A DNA stretch of 64,000 bases, taken from the NCBI RefSeq assembly GCF_001634365.1, contig NZ_CP014578.1:620001-684000 (forward strand), read 5' to 3'. The notes under the pieces were generated by a model that had not been told where the DNA came from, did no database searches, and worked only from the letters and a program-made list of their open reading frames with translations. Position 1 is the stretch's first letter. Every line of letters begins with the position of its first letter. Positions 9,795 through 18,729 of this stretch are shown here, piece by piece. This DNA comes from Paraburkholderia phytofirmans OLGA172. Lineage in GTDB: Bacteria > Pseudomonadota > Gammaproteobacteria > Burkholderiales > Burkholderiaceae. Made by a program: the position numbers and the translations under genes.

Positions 9795-10691
9795 TCACGC
9801 CGCCCGATCATGATAATGCGCGGTGAACAAAGGCCCTTGCACGAAGCGCACATCGTACTGCTGCAGCGCGAGGAATTGCGGCTCATCCACCACCCGATTG
9901 AAGATCAGCGGAATCCGCAGCCGGCTCGCATAGCCGACTAGCGGCTTTACCATCGCATCGCGCAACGCGATCGCCGCATCCATCTTGATGAAGTCGAGCC
10001 GCGCCGTTTCCGACACCGACAGAATCTGCCCCGCGTTCGAAAGATTCCCCGCCACCTTGAAGCCGTAGCGCTGATAACTCTTGGTCAGATAGCCGAGGAA
10101 TGTCTTATGCGCGACCGCAGCCGCCGGCAACTCGATGACCACGCGCGACGGGTTCAGTCCGAACGACAACAGCACGCTCGAGAAATGCCGTCCGTGATCG
10201 TACTTGACGCTCTTGAGCAGGCGTTCGTGCACCCGCAGAAACAGCAGCCCGTGACGCTGCGCGCCGAAGAAATTGATTGCGTGCAGTGCGCGTGACATGC
10301 GGTCTAGCGCGACCAGTTCCTGATCGTCGGCGATACGGTCGAAGGGATCGAAGACATCAAAGGGCTCGCCGTCGAGACGCCGCGTGACCGCCTGAAACCC
10401 GAGTTCATCGCCGAAACGATCCACGCCTTCGGCGCCCGACGACAACGACTGCGCCAACGCATGCACGCTGATGTCGAAGATCGGCTCATAGGCACTGGCG
10501 AGTTCGAAGCCGTCGCACTGCGCCAGCGCGACCTCGCTATGCACACCTGTTCCCATTACCAGGTGTTCGCCAAGAAACGGGTGATCGGCGGCGCGGGCAA
10601 TCAGGCTGGGGATGGTCGGCGGAATCATGTAGGCGAATGGATGGCGATAGGTGCGAACTCGGCGCTCGGCAACGCGACTCGGTCGCCGCAT
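9795..10691 (-). CDS. Degenerate EAL-domain protein
   Basis: The fold pattern of an EAL cyclic-di-GMP phosphodiesterase is visible, but catalytic motifs are missing. The usual QPIV...EAL start reads YEPIFDI with no EAL, the vNlS position reads INFF, the ElTE position reads IELPAAAV, and the KiD position reads IKMDAAI. It is therefore probably catalytically inactive and may be a c-di-GMP receptor or a protein-interaction module. No GGDEF, PAS or membrane segments are present. The start is uncertain: the ATG at 10691 is the longest and one at 10628 is an alternative, neither with a clear ribosome site. Confidence 0.8.
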   Translation of the reverse strand: MRRPSRVAERRVRTYRHPFAYMIPPTIPSLIARAADHPFLGEHLVMGTGVHSEVALAQCDGFELASAYEPIFDISVHALAQSLSSGAEGVDRFGDELGFQAVTRRLDGEPFDVFDPFDRIADDQELVALDRMSRALHAINFFGAQRHGLLFLRVHERLLKSVKYDHGRHFSSVLLSFGLNPSRVVIELPAAAVAHKTFLGYLTKSYQRYGFKVAGNLSNAGQILSVSETARLDFIKMDAAIALRDAMVKPLVGYASRLRIPLIFNRVVDEPQFLALQQYDVRFVQGPLFTAHYHDRAA

Positions 10692-10803
10692 GCACTGATG
10701 GTAGCAGTCCGCGTCGCGCGCACTTGAACAAAATGCTCATAACGTTATCGGCCGAACGCTTGTCACAGCGGGCTGCCGGGGTTTTCGCCGCTAGCTTCCA
10801 GGG

Positions 10804-10850
10804 TATACGTTAATTTCACTATTCGTAATTCATTTTACTATACGTAAATT
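10804..10850. promoter_or_regulatory. Three repeated boxes upstream of hmgA, candidate operator
   Basis: In an AT-rich patch within otherwise GC-rich DNA, the pattern tatacgttaatt / tattcgtaattc / tatacgtaaatt occurs three times in the same orientation, starting at 10804, 10820 and 10839. It lies about 160 bp upstream of hmgA and between divergent genes. An operator for a homogentisate-responsive regulator is likely; promoter elements may overlap. Confidence 0.5.
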
Positions 10851-11001
10851 GCAGCGCGACTGTGGTGCCGATTCTGTGCGCCGCCTTGCTGGCGATCGCG
10901 CTGGCCGCGGCGACACGGCGACACGGCGGCCCATCCGGGCCGCGGGCGGCCTGAGGCAGACAGCGCACGCCGCCAGATCAAGTATTAACGGAGAACCTTG
11001 C

Positions 11002-12348
11002 ATGGATACCCAAACCCGCACACCGAATACCGCTGGCTCGCGGCTCGAAATCGAGCCGGGTTATCAGTCGGGCTTCGCGAACGAATTCGCCACGGAGGCC
11101 TTGCCGGGCGCGCTGCCCGAAGGCCGCAATTCGCCGCAACGCGCGGCCTATGGCTTGTACGCCGAGCAATTGTCGGGCACCGCATTCACTGCGCCGCGTG
11201 GACACAACCGCCGTTCGTGGCTGTACCGGATTCGCCCGGCGGCGGTCCACAAGCCGTTCACGCAGCTACCGTCGGACCGGCTCGTCGCCAACTTCGCCGA
11301 GGTGCCACCTACGCCGCCCAACCAGTTGCGCTGGGACGCATTGCCGATGCCCACTGAGCCGACTGATTTCGTCGATGGCTGGGTGACGATGGCCGGCAAC
11401 GGATCAGCCGAAGCGATGAACGGCTGCGCGATCCACCTGTACGCAGCGAATCGCTCGATGAAGGATCGCTTCTTCTACAGCGCCGACGGCGAATTGCTGA
11501 TCGTGCCGCAGGAAGGCCGCCTGCATATCGCCACCGAAATGGGCCAACTCGACGTCGAACCGTTCGAGATCGCGGTGATCCCGCGCGGCGTGCGCTTCGC
11601 GGTGAGCCTGCCGGACGGCGCCGCGCGCGGCTATATCTGCGAGAACTTCGGCGCGCTGCTGCGTCTGCCGGATCTCGGCCCGATCGGCTCGAACGGGCTC
11701 GCCAATCCGCGCGATTTCCTCACGCCGCATGCTGCTTACGAAGACCGCGAAGGCGACTTCGAACTCGTCGCCAAGATGAACGGCAACCTGTGGCGCGCGG
11801 ATATCCGCCATTCACCGCTCGACGTGGTGGCGTGGCACGGCAACTACGCGCCGTACAAATACGATCTGCGCCGCTTCAATGCGATCGGCTCGATCAGCTT
11901 CGACCATCCGGACCCGTCGATCTTTCTGGTGCTGCAATCGCAGAGCGACACGCCGGGTGTCGATACGATCGATTTCGTGATTTTCCCGCCGCGCTGGCTC
12001 GCGGCGGAAGATACGTTCCGTCCGCCCTGGTTCCATCGCAACGTCGCGAGCGAATTCATGGGCCTCGTGCACGGCGTGTACGACGCGAAGGCCGAGGGCT
12101 TCGTGCCGGGCGGCGCGAGTCTGCACAACTGCATGTCCGGTCATGGGCCGGACGCGGACACCTTCGAGAAAGCATCGCATAGCGATACGTCCACGCCGAA
12201 GAAAGTCGGCGACACGATGGCCTTCATGTTCGAAACGCGCACGCTGATCAAACCGACCCGCTTCGCACTCGAAACGGCGCAACTGCAGGCGGATTACTAC
12301 GAGTGCTGGCAAGGTCTCAAGAAACACTTCAACCCGGAGCAACGATGA
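11002..12348 (+). CDS. hmgA: Homogentisate 1,2-dioxygenase
   Basis: This non-haem iron enzyme opens the ring of homogentisate to maleylacetoacetate in tyrosine and phenylalanine degradation. The 448-residue length is normal. Family hallmarks are [19 protein letters not shown] near the N-terminus, [34 protein letters not shown], the iron-ligand region [19 protein letters not shown], and [13 protein letters not shown]. The ATG at 11002 has GGAGAA 8 bases upstream. Its TGA overlaps the fahA ATG, so the two steps are translationally coupled. No maleylacetoacetate isomerase gene is present in the window. Confidence 0.97.
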   Translation: MDTQTRTPNTAGSRLEIEPGYQSGFANEFATEALPGALPEGRNSPQRAAYGLYAEQLSGTAFTAPRGHNRRSWLYRIRPAAVHKPFTQLPSDRLVANFAEVPPTPPNQLRWDALPMPTEPTDFVDGWVTMAGNGSAEAMNGCAIHLYAANRSMKDRFFYSADGELLIVPQEGRLHIATEMGQLDVEPFEIAVIPRGVRFAVSLPDGAARGYICENFGALLRLPDLGPIGSNGLANPRDFLTPHAAYEDREGDFELVAKMNGNLWRADIRHSPLDVVAWHGNYAPYKYDLRRFNAIGSISFDHPDPSIFLVLQSQSDTPGVDTIDFVIFPPRWLAAEDTFRPPWFHRNVASEFMGLVHGVYDAKAEGFVPGGASLHNCMSGHGPDADTFEKASHSDTSTPKKVGDTMAFMFETRTLIKPTRFALETAQLQADYYECWQGLKKHFNPEQR

Positions 12349-13673
12349 GCGCATTGAGCGATCTTCAGGCGACGCTCGATCCGTCGCGCAAGAGCTGGGT
12401 CGAGTCGGCTAACGACTCGACCAACGATTTTTCGATCCAGAACCTGCCATTCGGCATCTTCAGCGACAAGACCAACGCGGCGCGCCGCGTGGGCGTGGCG
12501 ATTGGCGACGAGATCGTCGATCTGTCTGTCCTCAAGTCCGCCGGCCTGCTCAAGCTCCCGATCACCTCGGCCGATCAATTGATCGCGACGAAGGACCAGG
12601 CGTTCGAGCAGGACACCCTCAATGATTTCATCTCGCTTGGCCGCGATGCATGGCGCAGCGTGCGCATCCAGTTGAGCAATCTGCTGGCGCGCGACACCGC
12701 GACCTTGCGCGACGACGCCGCCTTGCGTTCGAAAGCACTCGTGCGTCAGGCCGGCGCGCAACTGCATCTGCCCGTGCAGATTCCAGGCTACACCGATTTC
12801 TACTCGTCGAAGGAGCATGCGACGAATGTCGGCTCGATGTTTCGCGATCCGAAGAATGCGCTGTTGCCGAACTGGTCGGAGATGCCGATCGGCTACAACG
12901 GGCGCGCATCGTCGGTGGTGGTGAGCGGGACGCCGGTGCGGCGGCCCAACGGCCAGTTGAAACTGCCGGATCAGGAACGTCCGGTGTTCGGCGCATGCCG
13001 CAAGCTCGATATCGAACTGGAGACGGGTTTCGTGATCGGCGGCGGCAATGCACTGGGCGAGCCGATTGCCTGTGCCGATGCCGAAGCGCACATCTTCGGC
13101 ATGGTGCTGCTCAACGACTGGAGCGCGCGCGATATTCAGCAATGGGAATACGTGCCGCTCGGCCCGTTCAATGCGAAGACATTCTCGACGACGATCTCGC
13201 CGTGGATCGTGACGCTCGACGCGCTTGAACCGTTCCGCGTCGAGCAGCCGACGCAGGAGCCGCAACCGCTGGCCTACTTGCGCCACGACGGTAAGCACGC
13301 GTTCGACATCTCGCTGGAAGTGACGCTGCGGCCGAAGACGGCAAAGCAGGCAACCACGATCTCGCGGACCAACTTCAAGTACATGTACTGGACGATGGCG
13401 CAACAGCTCGCGCATCACACGGTATCGGGCTGCAATACGCGGGTTGGCGATCTGATGGGTTCGGGCACGATCAGCGGCCCGACGGCCGACTCATGCGGCA
13501 GCCTGCTCGAGTCCACATGGAACGGCAAGAATCCATTGGAGCTGAAGGAAGGCGGCACGCGAGGGTTTATCGAAGACGGCGACGAACTAACGCTTGCCGG
13601 ATGGTGCCAGGGTGATGGGTACCGCGTGGGGTTCGGCACGTGTGTTGGGGAGATTCTGCCGGCGCAGAAGTAA
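12345..13673 (+). CDS. fahA: Fumarylacetoacetase
   Basis: The enzyme hydrolyses fumarylacetoacetate to fumarate and acetoacetate, the last step of tyrosine catabolism. The 442 residues follow the full-length FAH layout: an N-terminal SH3-like domain ([27 protein letters not shown]), then the catalytic domain with [39 protein letters not shown], the metal/substrate region [20 protein letters not shown] and [13 protein letters not shown]. The ATG overlaps the hmgA stop (ATGA). A strong terminator follows at 13697-13727. Confidence 0.97.
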   Translation: MSALSDLQATLDPSRKSWVESANDSTNDFSIQNLPFGIFSDKTNAARRVGVAIGDEIVDLSVLKSAGLLKLPITSADQLIATKDQAFEQDTLNDFISLGRDAWRSVRIQLSNLLARDTATLRDDAALRSKALVRQAGAQLHLPVQIPGYTDFYSSKEHATNVGSMFRDPKNALLPNWSEMPIGYNGRASSVVVSGTPVRRPNGQLKLPDQERPVFGACRKLDIELETGFVIGGGNALGEPIACADAEAHIFGMVLLNDWSARDIQQWEYVPLGPFNAKTFSTTISPWIVTLDALEPFRVEQPTQEPQPLAYLRHDGKHAFDISLEVTLRPKTAKQATTISRTNFKYMYWTMAQQLAHHTVSGCNTRVGDLMGSGTISGPTADSCGSLLESTWNGKNPLELKEGGTRGFIEDGDELTLAGWCQGDGYRVGFGTCVGEILPAQK

Positions 13674-13696
13674 CGCGGAAGAAGGACGCGCAATAA

Positions 13697-13727
13697 AAAC
13701 GGGGAAGCCATTGCGGCTTCCCCGTTT
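13697..13727 (+). terminator. Intrinsic terminator after hmgA-fahA
   Basis: This is a perfect 13-bp stem (aaacggggaagcc with ggcttccccgttt) with the 5-base loop attgc. A-rich DNA precedes it and a short T run ends it, so it can probably stop transcription from both sides. It lies between fahA and the convergent MFS gene. Confidence 0.9.
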
Positions 13728-13794
13728 GCGTACCAGCATCGGGGCATGCAACAGCGCAATCACACGACAGCGGCGCAGCCCCGCAGCCCGACCG

Positions 13795-14955
13795 TCAGCC
13801 GATCGCCCCCGCCGGCGCACGCCGCTTCTCCCACCGCGCGGCAGCAAGAAACGCGAGGGCACCGGCCAGCAGAACGCCGACCATCGCATCGTTGCCGACA
13901 CCCTTCATCAGCGCGCCGGCCACCAGCGGCCCACCGAAACTGGCCGCGCTCCAGGACGCCCCCACCAGCGAACTCGCCGACACCAGCGCGGCACCGCGAA
14001 ACCGCTCGCCGCAGGCGACCAGCGACAGCGTATAGATCGCCCCAGCGGTCGCGCCGAGCACATAGAGCAACGGCCAGCACAGCCACGGCGAATTGATCGC
14101 CCAGGGCAGCAACGGCAGCAGCACCACCACGATCACACCGCAGCCGACATGTACGCGTTCGCGGCCGAGCCGGTCGGCGAGCCAGCCGATCGGAAACTGC
14201 AGCGTCGTGTCGCCGAGCAGCAGGGCCGACGCGAACAGCACGGCCACCTCGCTCGTTATGCCGTGCGACATCGCGAAGAGCGGCAGTAGCGATAGCGCGA
14301 TCGTGTCGAACAACGCGAAAAAGCCCGTGCCGATCACGAGTGCCGGCATCTGCGGCAGCACATGACGCCAGCTGCCGTGCGCCGCGTGTTCATCCTCCGA
14401 CGCCTGCGGCGTCTTGCGGATGCTGGCGAGCGCCGGCAAGGCCAGCAGGAAGAGCGCGCCGCAAATCAGGAAGCGCCAGTGCATGAAGTCAGCGATCTGG
14501 CTCACCAGCACCGGGCCCGCCATCTGGAATAGCGTGAAGTGGGTTGCGTAAATCGCGACGACCCGGCCGCGGGTGGCGTCGTCGGCGAGCTGGTTGACCC
14601 ATGCTTCGCTGATCGTGAAGAGCAGCATCAGCGCCGCGCCGCACAGCACGCGCAACACCGCCCAGAGCCACAGGTTCGATGTGAGTTGCATCAGCGCGGT
14701 TGCCAGCGCCACCACCAGCACCGCGCCGACGATCACCTGGCGCCCGCCGAAGCGCGCCGCGATCCAGCCGGCCACCGGCACGACGACAAGGCCGCCGCCC
14801 GCTTGCGCGGCGGTCAGGAGGCCGACCACGTCGGTGCCATAGCCGGCTTGCGTCAGCGCGAGGGCGGTGAGGGGAAGCGTGGCGCCGCTGCCGAGTCCGA
14901 CGACGGCAACACTCAGGATCAGCGCGAGGAAATCGCGAGTGAAGATGACTTTCAT
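13795..14955 (-). CDS. MFS transporter, YcaD-like
   Basis: The 386-residue inner-membrane protein has about 12 predicted hydrophobic helices. The loop after helix 2 carries AGWIAARFGGRQVI, the MFS motif A equivalent, and a second copy, IGWLADRLGRERV, appears in the C-terminal half. ISEAWVNQLADDATRGRVVAIYAT is characteristic of the YcaD/YfkF-type subgroup. The substrate is unknown; proton-driven efflux is likely. It converges with fahA and is followed upstream by a second MFS gene on the same strand. Confidence 0.85.
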   Translation of the reverse strand: MKVIFTRDFLALILSVAVVGLGSGATLPLTALALTQAGYGTDVVGLLTAAQAGGGLVVVPVAGWIAARFGGRQVIVGAVLVVALATALMQLTSNLWLWAVLRVLCGAALMLLFTISEAWVNQLADDATRGRVVAIYATHFTLFQMAGPVLVSQIADFMHWRFLICGALFLLALPALASIRKTPQASEDEHAAHGSWRHVLPQMPALVIGTGFFALFDTIALSLLPLFAMSHGITSEVAVLFASALLLGDTTLQFPIGWLADRLGRERVHVGCGVIVVVLLPLLPWAINSPWLCWPLLYVLGATAGAIYTLSLVACGERFRGAALVSASSLVGASWSAASFGGPLVAGALMKGVGNDAMVGVLLAGALAFLAAARWEKRRAPAGAIG

Positions 14956-15084
14956 CGGCCGAGATGCTACTACGGCCGCGGGTCATTCGCACCTGTGTGC
15001 GGATTGGGTAAAACCAAGATGAGCGCGAACGAGTGTCGCCTTCGGAGATGCGGCCGTTGGCTTTGGGGCGGCAGCTGTTCGAGC

Positions 15085-16251
15085 CTACCCGGCTACCGCC
15101 ATCCGTTGCGCGCGCCGGTCGATCGACACCGACCACAGCGTCAGCGCCAGCGCACCGATCGAGGTCGCCACGCCGACCCACGGCAGCGTGGTGAGCGGCG
15201 CGCCCGCGCCGATCGCCATGCCGCCGAGCCACGCGCCCGTTGCATTGCCGAGGTTGAACGCGCCTTGATTCAGGGTCGACGCCAGATTCGGCGCATGGCT
15301 CGCGCGGTCGACGATTAGCATTTGCAGCGGCGGCACAATCGCAAAGGCCAGAACGCCCCACACGAAGATCGTGATCATGGCCGGGATCTCAGCGTGCATG
15401 GTGCCGGCGAAAATGGTCAGGATGACAACGATCGCCAGCAGAAACGCGACCAGCGAGGGCATCAGCCGCCAGTCCGCGAGCTTGCCGCCGAGCGTGCTGC
15501 CCACCGTCAAGCCGAGGCCGAACAACAACAGCACGAACGTGACCGCGTGCGGCGTGAAACCGCTCACGTCTTCGAGAATCGGCGTGATGTAGGTGAAGGT
15601 GGAAAACAGGCTGGCCGACGCGAGCACGCTGATGCCGAGCACCATCAGCACTTGCGGGTTCTTCAACACGCTGAACTCGCGCACGAGGCTCGCCTTCTGC
15701 ATCTCGATCTTCGCCGGCAGGCATACGGCGAGCGCGCCCGCGGCAAGAATGCCGATGCCGGTCACAGCCCAGAAGGTCGCGCGCCAGCCCACCGCCTGAC
15801 CGAGCGCTGTGCCGAGCGGCACGCCGAGCACGTTGGCGAGCGTCAAGCCGGTGAACATCAGCGCGATGGCCTGCGCGCGGCGGTTCGGCGCGACCAGACC
15901 GGCCGCGACTACCGAACCGATGCCGAAGAACGCGCCATGGCAAAACGCCGTGACGATGCGCGCGGCCATCAGCACCGCGTAGCCGGGCGCGATCGCGCAC
16001 AGCAGGTTGCCGACGATAAAGACGCCGATCAGGCTCATCAACGCCTTTTTGCGCGGCATGTTGGCCACGGCGATCGCGACGATCGGCGCGCCGATGGTGA
16101 CGCCGAGCGCATAAGCCGACACCAGCATGCCGGCCGCCGGGATCGACACGGACAGATCGCGCGCGACATCGGGCAGCAGCCCCATGATCACGAATTCAGT
16201 GGTACCGATTCCAAAAGCGGCAATGGCAAGGGCGAGCAGGGGTAAAGGCAT
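15085..16251 (-). CDS. MFS efflux transporter, AraJ/YdhP-like
   Basis: The 388-residue protein has 12 hydrophobic segments. The N-terminal LAIAAFGIGTTEFVIMGLLPDVARDL is the hallmark of the AraJ/YdhP/PbuE drug-proton antiporter branch (DHA1). The C-half carries LTVGSTLGGKLADWRLMPS, and the end contains LASTLNQGAFNLGNATGAWLGG. Likely function is efflux of sugars, purine analogues or drugs; the substrate cannot be read from the sequence. It is transcribed alone. The 130 bp to the next MFS gene contain no clear terminator. Confidence 0.88.
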   Translation of the reverse strand: MPLPLLALAIAAFGIGTTEFVIMGLLPDVARDLSVSIPAAGMLVSAYALGVTIGAPIVAIAVANMPRKKALMSLIGVFIVGNLLCAIAPGYAVLMAARIVTAFCHGAFFGIGSVVAAGLVAPNRRAQAIALMFTGLTLANVLGVPLGTALGQAVGWRATFWAVTGIGILAAGALAVCLPAKIEMQKASLVREFSVLKNPQVLMVLGISVLASASLFSTFTYITPILEDVSGFTPHAVTFVLLLFGLGLTVGSTLGGKLADWRLMPSLVAFLLAIVVILTIFAGTMHAEIPAMITIFVWGVLAFAIVPPLQMLIVDRASHAPNLASTLNQGAFNLGNATGAWLGGMAIGAGAPLTTLPWVGVATSIGALALTLWSVSIDRRAQRMAVAG

Positions 16252-16486
16252 GATGACGGAGCGTGAATCGGCACGACGGGAAGCGTCGTGCGGCAGGCGC
16301 GCATTTTTCGGGGCGAGAACGCATGCGCCATGCGAGGGGAAAACAGTAGGGGATTCTACCTAAGTCAAAACCGCCTTGCTGAGCGTCAAGCTGGCTGTTG
16401 TTTCTTGTTGAAAGCTGCCTTGGAGCGCTGTGGAGTGCGCCGGGCAATGCGCTTTGAAGCGCACTGCCCAACGGAATGACGCTGTT

Positions 16487-17311
16487 TTATGAGGTGCTTT
16501 CGTCCGACTTGAAAGTGTTGCCGTGACGGCCGGCGCCTTCGGCGAAATGTGCAGCGCCTGCAACGCCCTCGTCGAATACCGCCGGATAGCCGCTGGCGCC
16601 TTCGCGCCGCAGCGCCAGGGCGAGATCATCGAGTGTGCTGTTTTCCAACGCGGAGCGGCGGTCCGCCAGCAGCGCCGCCTGCGGAAAGGCCGCCAGTTCA
16701 GCGGCCAACTGTTCCGCCGCCGCGCGTGCTTCACCCTTACGCACGACGCGGTTGGCGAGACCGAAGCCGAGCGCTTCCTGCGCTTGCACCGGGCGGCCGG
16801 TCAGAATCAGGTCGAGCGCCCGCGATAGCCCGATCAGACGCGGCAAGCGGATCGTGCCGCCGTCGATCAGCGGAATCCCGACGCGCCGGCAGAACACGCC
16901 GAGCACCGCATCTTCTTCGACGATGCGCAGATCGCACATCGCGGCCAGTTCGAGGCCGCCCGCGACCGCATATCCGGCAATCGCGGCGATCACCGGTTTG
17001 CTGAAGCTCATGCGCGTCGGTCCCATTGGGCCGGGACCGCTGCCGTCGGCGTGCAGCTCGTTGCGGCGGGTCTCCTCCGCGAGCGCGCTGAGATCCGCGC
17101 CGGCGCAGAAGGTGCCGCCCGCGCCGAACAGCACGGCCACGCGCCATGCCGGCTCCGCTTCGAAACGCTGGAAGGCGGCGGTGAGCGCTTGCGCGGTAGG
17201 ACGGTCGACCGCATTGCGCCGAGCAGGCCGGTCGAGCACGATGGTGGCGATGCCGGTGTCCTCGTTGGCTTCGATGCGCACGTGTTGATTCGAATTTTGC
17301 GGGGTTATCAT
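16487..17311 (-). CDS. Enoyl-CoA hydratase/isomerase (crotonase) family protein
   Basis: The 274-residue crotonase-fold protein contains the acyl-CoA and oxyanion-hole segments GAGGTFCAGADLSAL and AIAGYAVAGGLELAAMCDLRI. The first catalytic Glu (GGLELAA) is present. At the position of the second Glu (QPEILLG in mammalian ECH) it reads FCRRVGIPL, giving Cys by hand alignment, so standard hydration is doubtful; hydrolase, isomerase or lyase activity is possible. The ATG at 17311 is preferred; one at 17347 adds 12 residues and overlaps the divergent gene's leader. It is not in an operon. Confidence 0.85.
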   Translation of the reverse strand: MITPQNSNQHVRIEANEDTGIATIVLDRPARRNAVDRPTAQALTAAFQRFEAEPAWRVAVLFGAGGTFCAGADLSALAEETRRNELHADGSGPGPMGPTRMSFSKPVIAAIAGYAVAGGLELAAMCDLRIVEEDAVLGVFCRRVGIPLIDGGTIRLPRLIGLSRALDLILTGRPVQAQEALGFGLANRVVRKGEARAAAEQLAAELAAFPQAALLADRRSALENSTLDDLALALRREGASGYPAVFDEGVAGAAHFAEGAGRHGNTFKSDESTS

Positions 17312-17387
17312 CGTTGTGTCCGTAAAGGTTTGCGTCCGGCTGCTCAAGGCGGATGCTCATGCAGTTCGACTAATACCGTTGGTTGTC

Positions 17388-18005
17388 ATGCATCTTTCAC
17401 AATCCGCTCGTAGCGTTAGCGCTCTTTTAACGCGCTGGCGTTTTTTAGCTAGCTCATCGAGCCTGTCTTTGCCCTTGCCCAATTCATCGCCCGCAGCCGC
17501 GCCGGCCTTAGCCGAGACTGTCTGGACCGTGCCTCTGCATGACCATCCATGGTACGACCATGTGCGCCTGAAACGCGTTTTCGTGACTGACAGCACGCGC
17601 CATCGGGTGGTCATGGTCGACGCGCGCAAACTGCTGGAATGCGCCGATCGCGACAACACCAACTATGTCTTGAAGCCGGTCACCGAATGGCATGCGGGCA
17701 AGGTGCGAGGCATTCGCGAGTTTCTCGATCCGGACAATTCGCGCATTCCGCAGATGCCGTATGTGACGATTTCGACGCGTCGCGCGCCCGGTCTGCTGGG
17801 CTGGTTCGGTATCGAGCGCGAAGGCGTGGTGGCGTTCCGCAATGGCCAGCATCGTGCGCGTTATCTGGTCGACGCGGGCGCGCGCTGGTTTCCGGTGGAA
17901 GTGCACGAGCGCGAGGCGGCCTTGCTGCGCGAGATGTGCGGCGCCCCGGACGACGCCCGCACGGCGATCCGCCCGACCACGGTGGATGGCGGCGGCAACG
18001 CCTAA
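17388..18005 (+). CDS. FiwA/Osa-like ParB-fold protein (plasmid fertility inhibition factor family)
   Basis: The 205-residue protein has a low-complexity N-terminus (about 45 residues) followed by a ParB/sulfiredoxin-like domain. KPVTEWHAGKVRGIREFLDPD and GVVAFRNGQHRARYLVDAGARWFPVEVHERE resemble the nuclease/ATP-binding motif of ParB-like proteins (RNGQHR in place of GERR). I recall similar chromosomal proteins named plasmid fertility inhibition factor. The function here is unverified; interference with conjugative plasmids is possible. The ATG at 17388 is one option; an upstream ATG at 17316 exists. Confidence 0.6.
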   Translation: MHLSQSARSVSALLTRWRFLASSSSLSLPLPNSSPAAAPALAETVWTVPLHDHPWYDHVRLKRVFVTDSTRHRVVMVDARKLLECADRDNTNYVLKPVTEWHAGKVRGIREFLDPDNSRIPQMPYVTISTRRAPGLLGWFGIEREGVVAFRNGQHRARYLVDAGARWFPVEVHEREAALLREMCGAPDDARTAIRPTTVDGGGNA

Positions 18006-18041
18006 CTTCGCGCCGGCACGACATTGCGCGGCGTGCCGGCT

Positions 18042-18221
18042 TGCCAGCACGTCGTCCTGCAACGGCGGGTTCGAGTGGTCCTCGAAGAAGAGGCCGCCTT
18101 CTTCCTCGTACACGTCGAGCCCGAGATGGCCGAGCTGGCCGTCCTTCAACGCGCCGCTCAGCGCATTGCTTTCGACAAGGCCGCCGCGCCCGGTATTGAT
18201 CGGCATCGCGCCATGCTTCAT
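18042..18221 (-). pseudogene. Remnant of a D-lactate dehydrogenase (2-hydroxyacid dehydrogenase) gene
   Basis: A minus-strand stretch of about 60 codons reads MKHGAMPINTGRGGLVESNA, then GQLGHLGLDVYEEEGGLFFE and DHSNPPLQDDVLA. This matches the C-terminal NAD-domain region of LdhA-type dehydrogenases (MKxGAMLINTSRGG...LDVYEEE). Neither the upstream two-thirds nor the final helix of the protein is present nearby, and the similarity stops abruptly at both ends. It is a decayed internal fragment. It abuts the FiwA-like gene, which may indicate a past insertion or deletion here. Confidence 0.8.
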
Positions 18222-18371
18222 TTTCGACTTACGGCACGGCATGCGGGCGGGTCAGTATATCGCCCTATAGGGGTAATGACCTCCGCGCGCGATGCGCAGT
18301 CTGAAAACCATATCGGCATTTACTAAATATCCTCTTTTGCGAAGCGCAAATGGCTGCAATTGAAAATCATA

Positions 18372-18400
18372 TTGACAGCCGTGTCGAACTACAATATTTA
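18372..18400 (+). promoter_or_regulatory. Candidate sigma-70 promoter upstream of the aspT operon
   Basis: A perfect TTGACA at 18372-18377 is followed after 17 bases by TATTTA at 18395-18400, a partial -10 box. Transcription would begin near 18407, just before a 17-codon frame. Confidence 0.5.
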
Positions 18401-18420
18401 TTAAAAAAGAGGTTTCGAAA

Positions 18421-18474
18421 ATGCACGAACATATCGTGCTGAAAACTGGCCACCAGCAGGACATGTCTTTTTAA
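18421..18474 (+). CDS. Possible 17-residue leader peptide
   Basis: A short frame (MHEHIVLKTGHQQDMSF) starts 8 bases after AAGAGG (18407-18412) and lies directly downstream of the candidate promoter. It is followed 66 bases later by a terminator-like hairpin. The peptide contains three His but no run of Asp or Ala codons, so classical attenuation by the operon's substrates is not obvious. Confidence 0.35.
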   Translation: MHEHIVLKTGHQQDMSF

Positions 18475-18540
18475 ATGCGTTAGACAACTTCGCGAGGAAT
18501 GCGTGACTGTCGAGCTTGCTGAAAACTATTTCGCCATCGT

Positions 18541-18565
18541 TGCTGCATTGCGGCATGTTTTTTTT
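18541..18565 (+). terminator. Terminator-like hairpin within the aspT leader
   Basis: Stem tgctg/cggca (with one G-T pair) and loop cattg are followed after two bases by eight T at 18558-18565. The stem is short, so termination may be partial or conditional. It would end a transcript of about 160 nt begun near 18407. Confidence 0.45.
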
Positions 18566-18729
18566 GACGCCAACAGCGTCATGCCATTGCCATAAAGTTT
18601 CCATTCAATGGAATCCGGTTATGCCGGATGCGTTATTTCCGAGTTGTGGCGGCTCGGAGCGAATTCGCTTCAAATTCCAGAGAGAGTTTTTCATCTCTCT
18701 GCTAATAAACCGTAAATCGGCGAGCCAAC

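Larger units (their letters stand above)
18222..18729 (+). other. 508-bp gene-free leader region of the aspT operon
   Basis: This stretch is markedly richer in A and T than its surroundings. It contains a candidate promoter, a 17-codon frame with a ribosome site, a hairpin with a run of eight T, and at least two further hairpins (gacgc/gcgtc at 18566-18580 and atccgg/ccggat at 18613-18629) before the aspT ATG. It looks like a regulated, structured 5' leader or a small-RNA gene. No known riboswitch was recognised. Confidence 0.5.
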
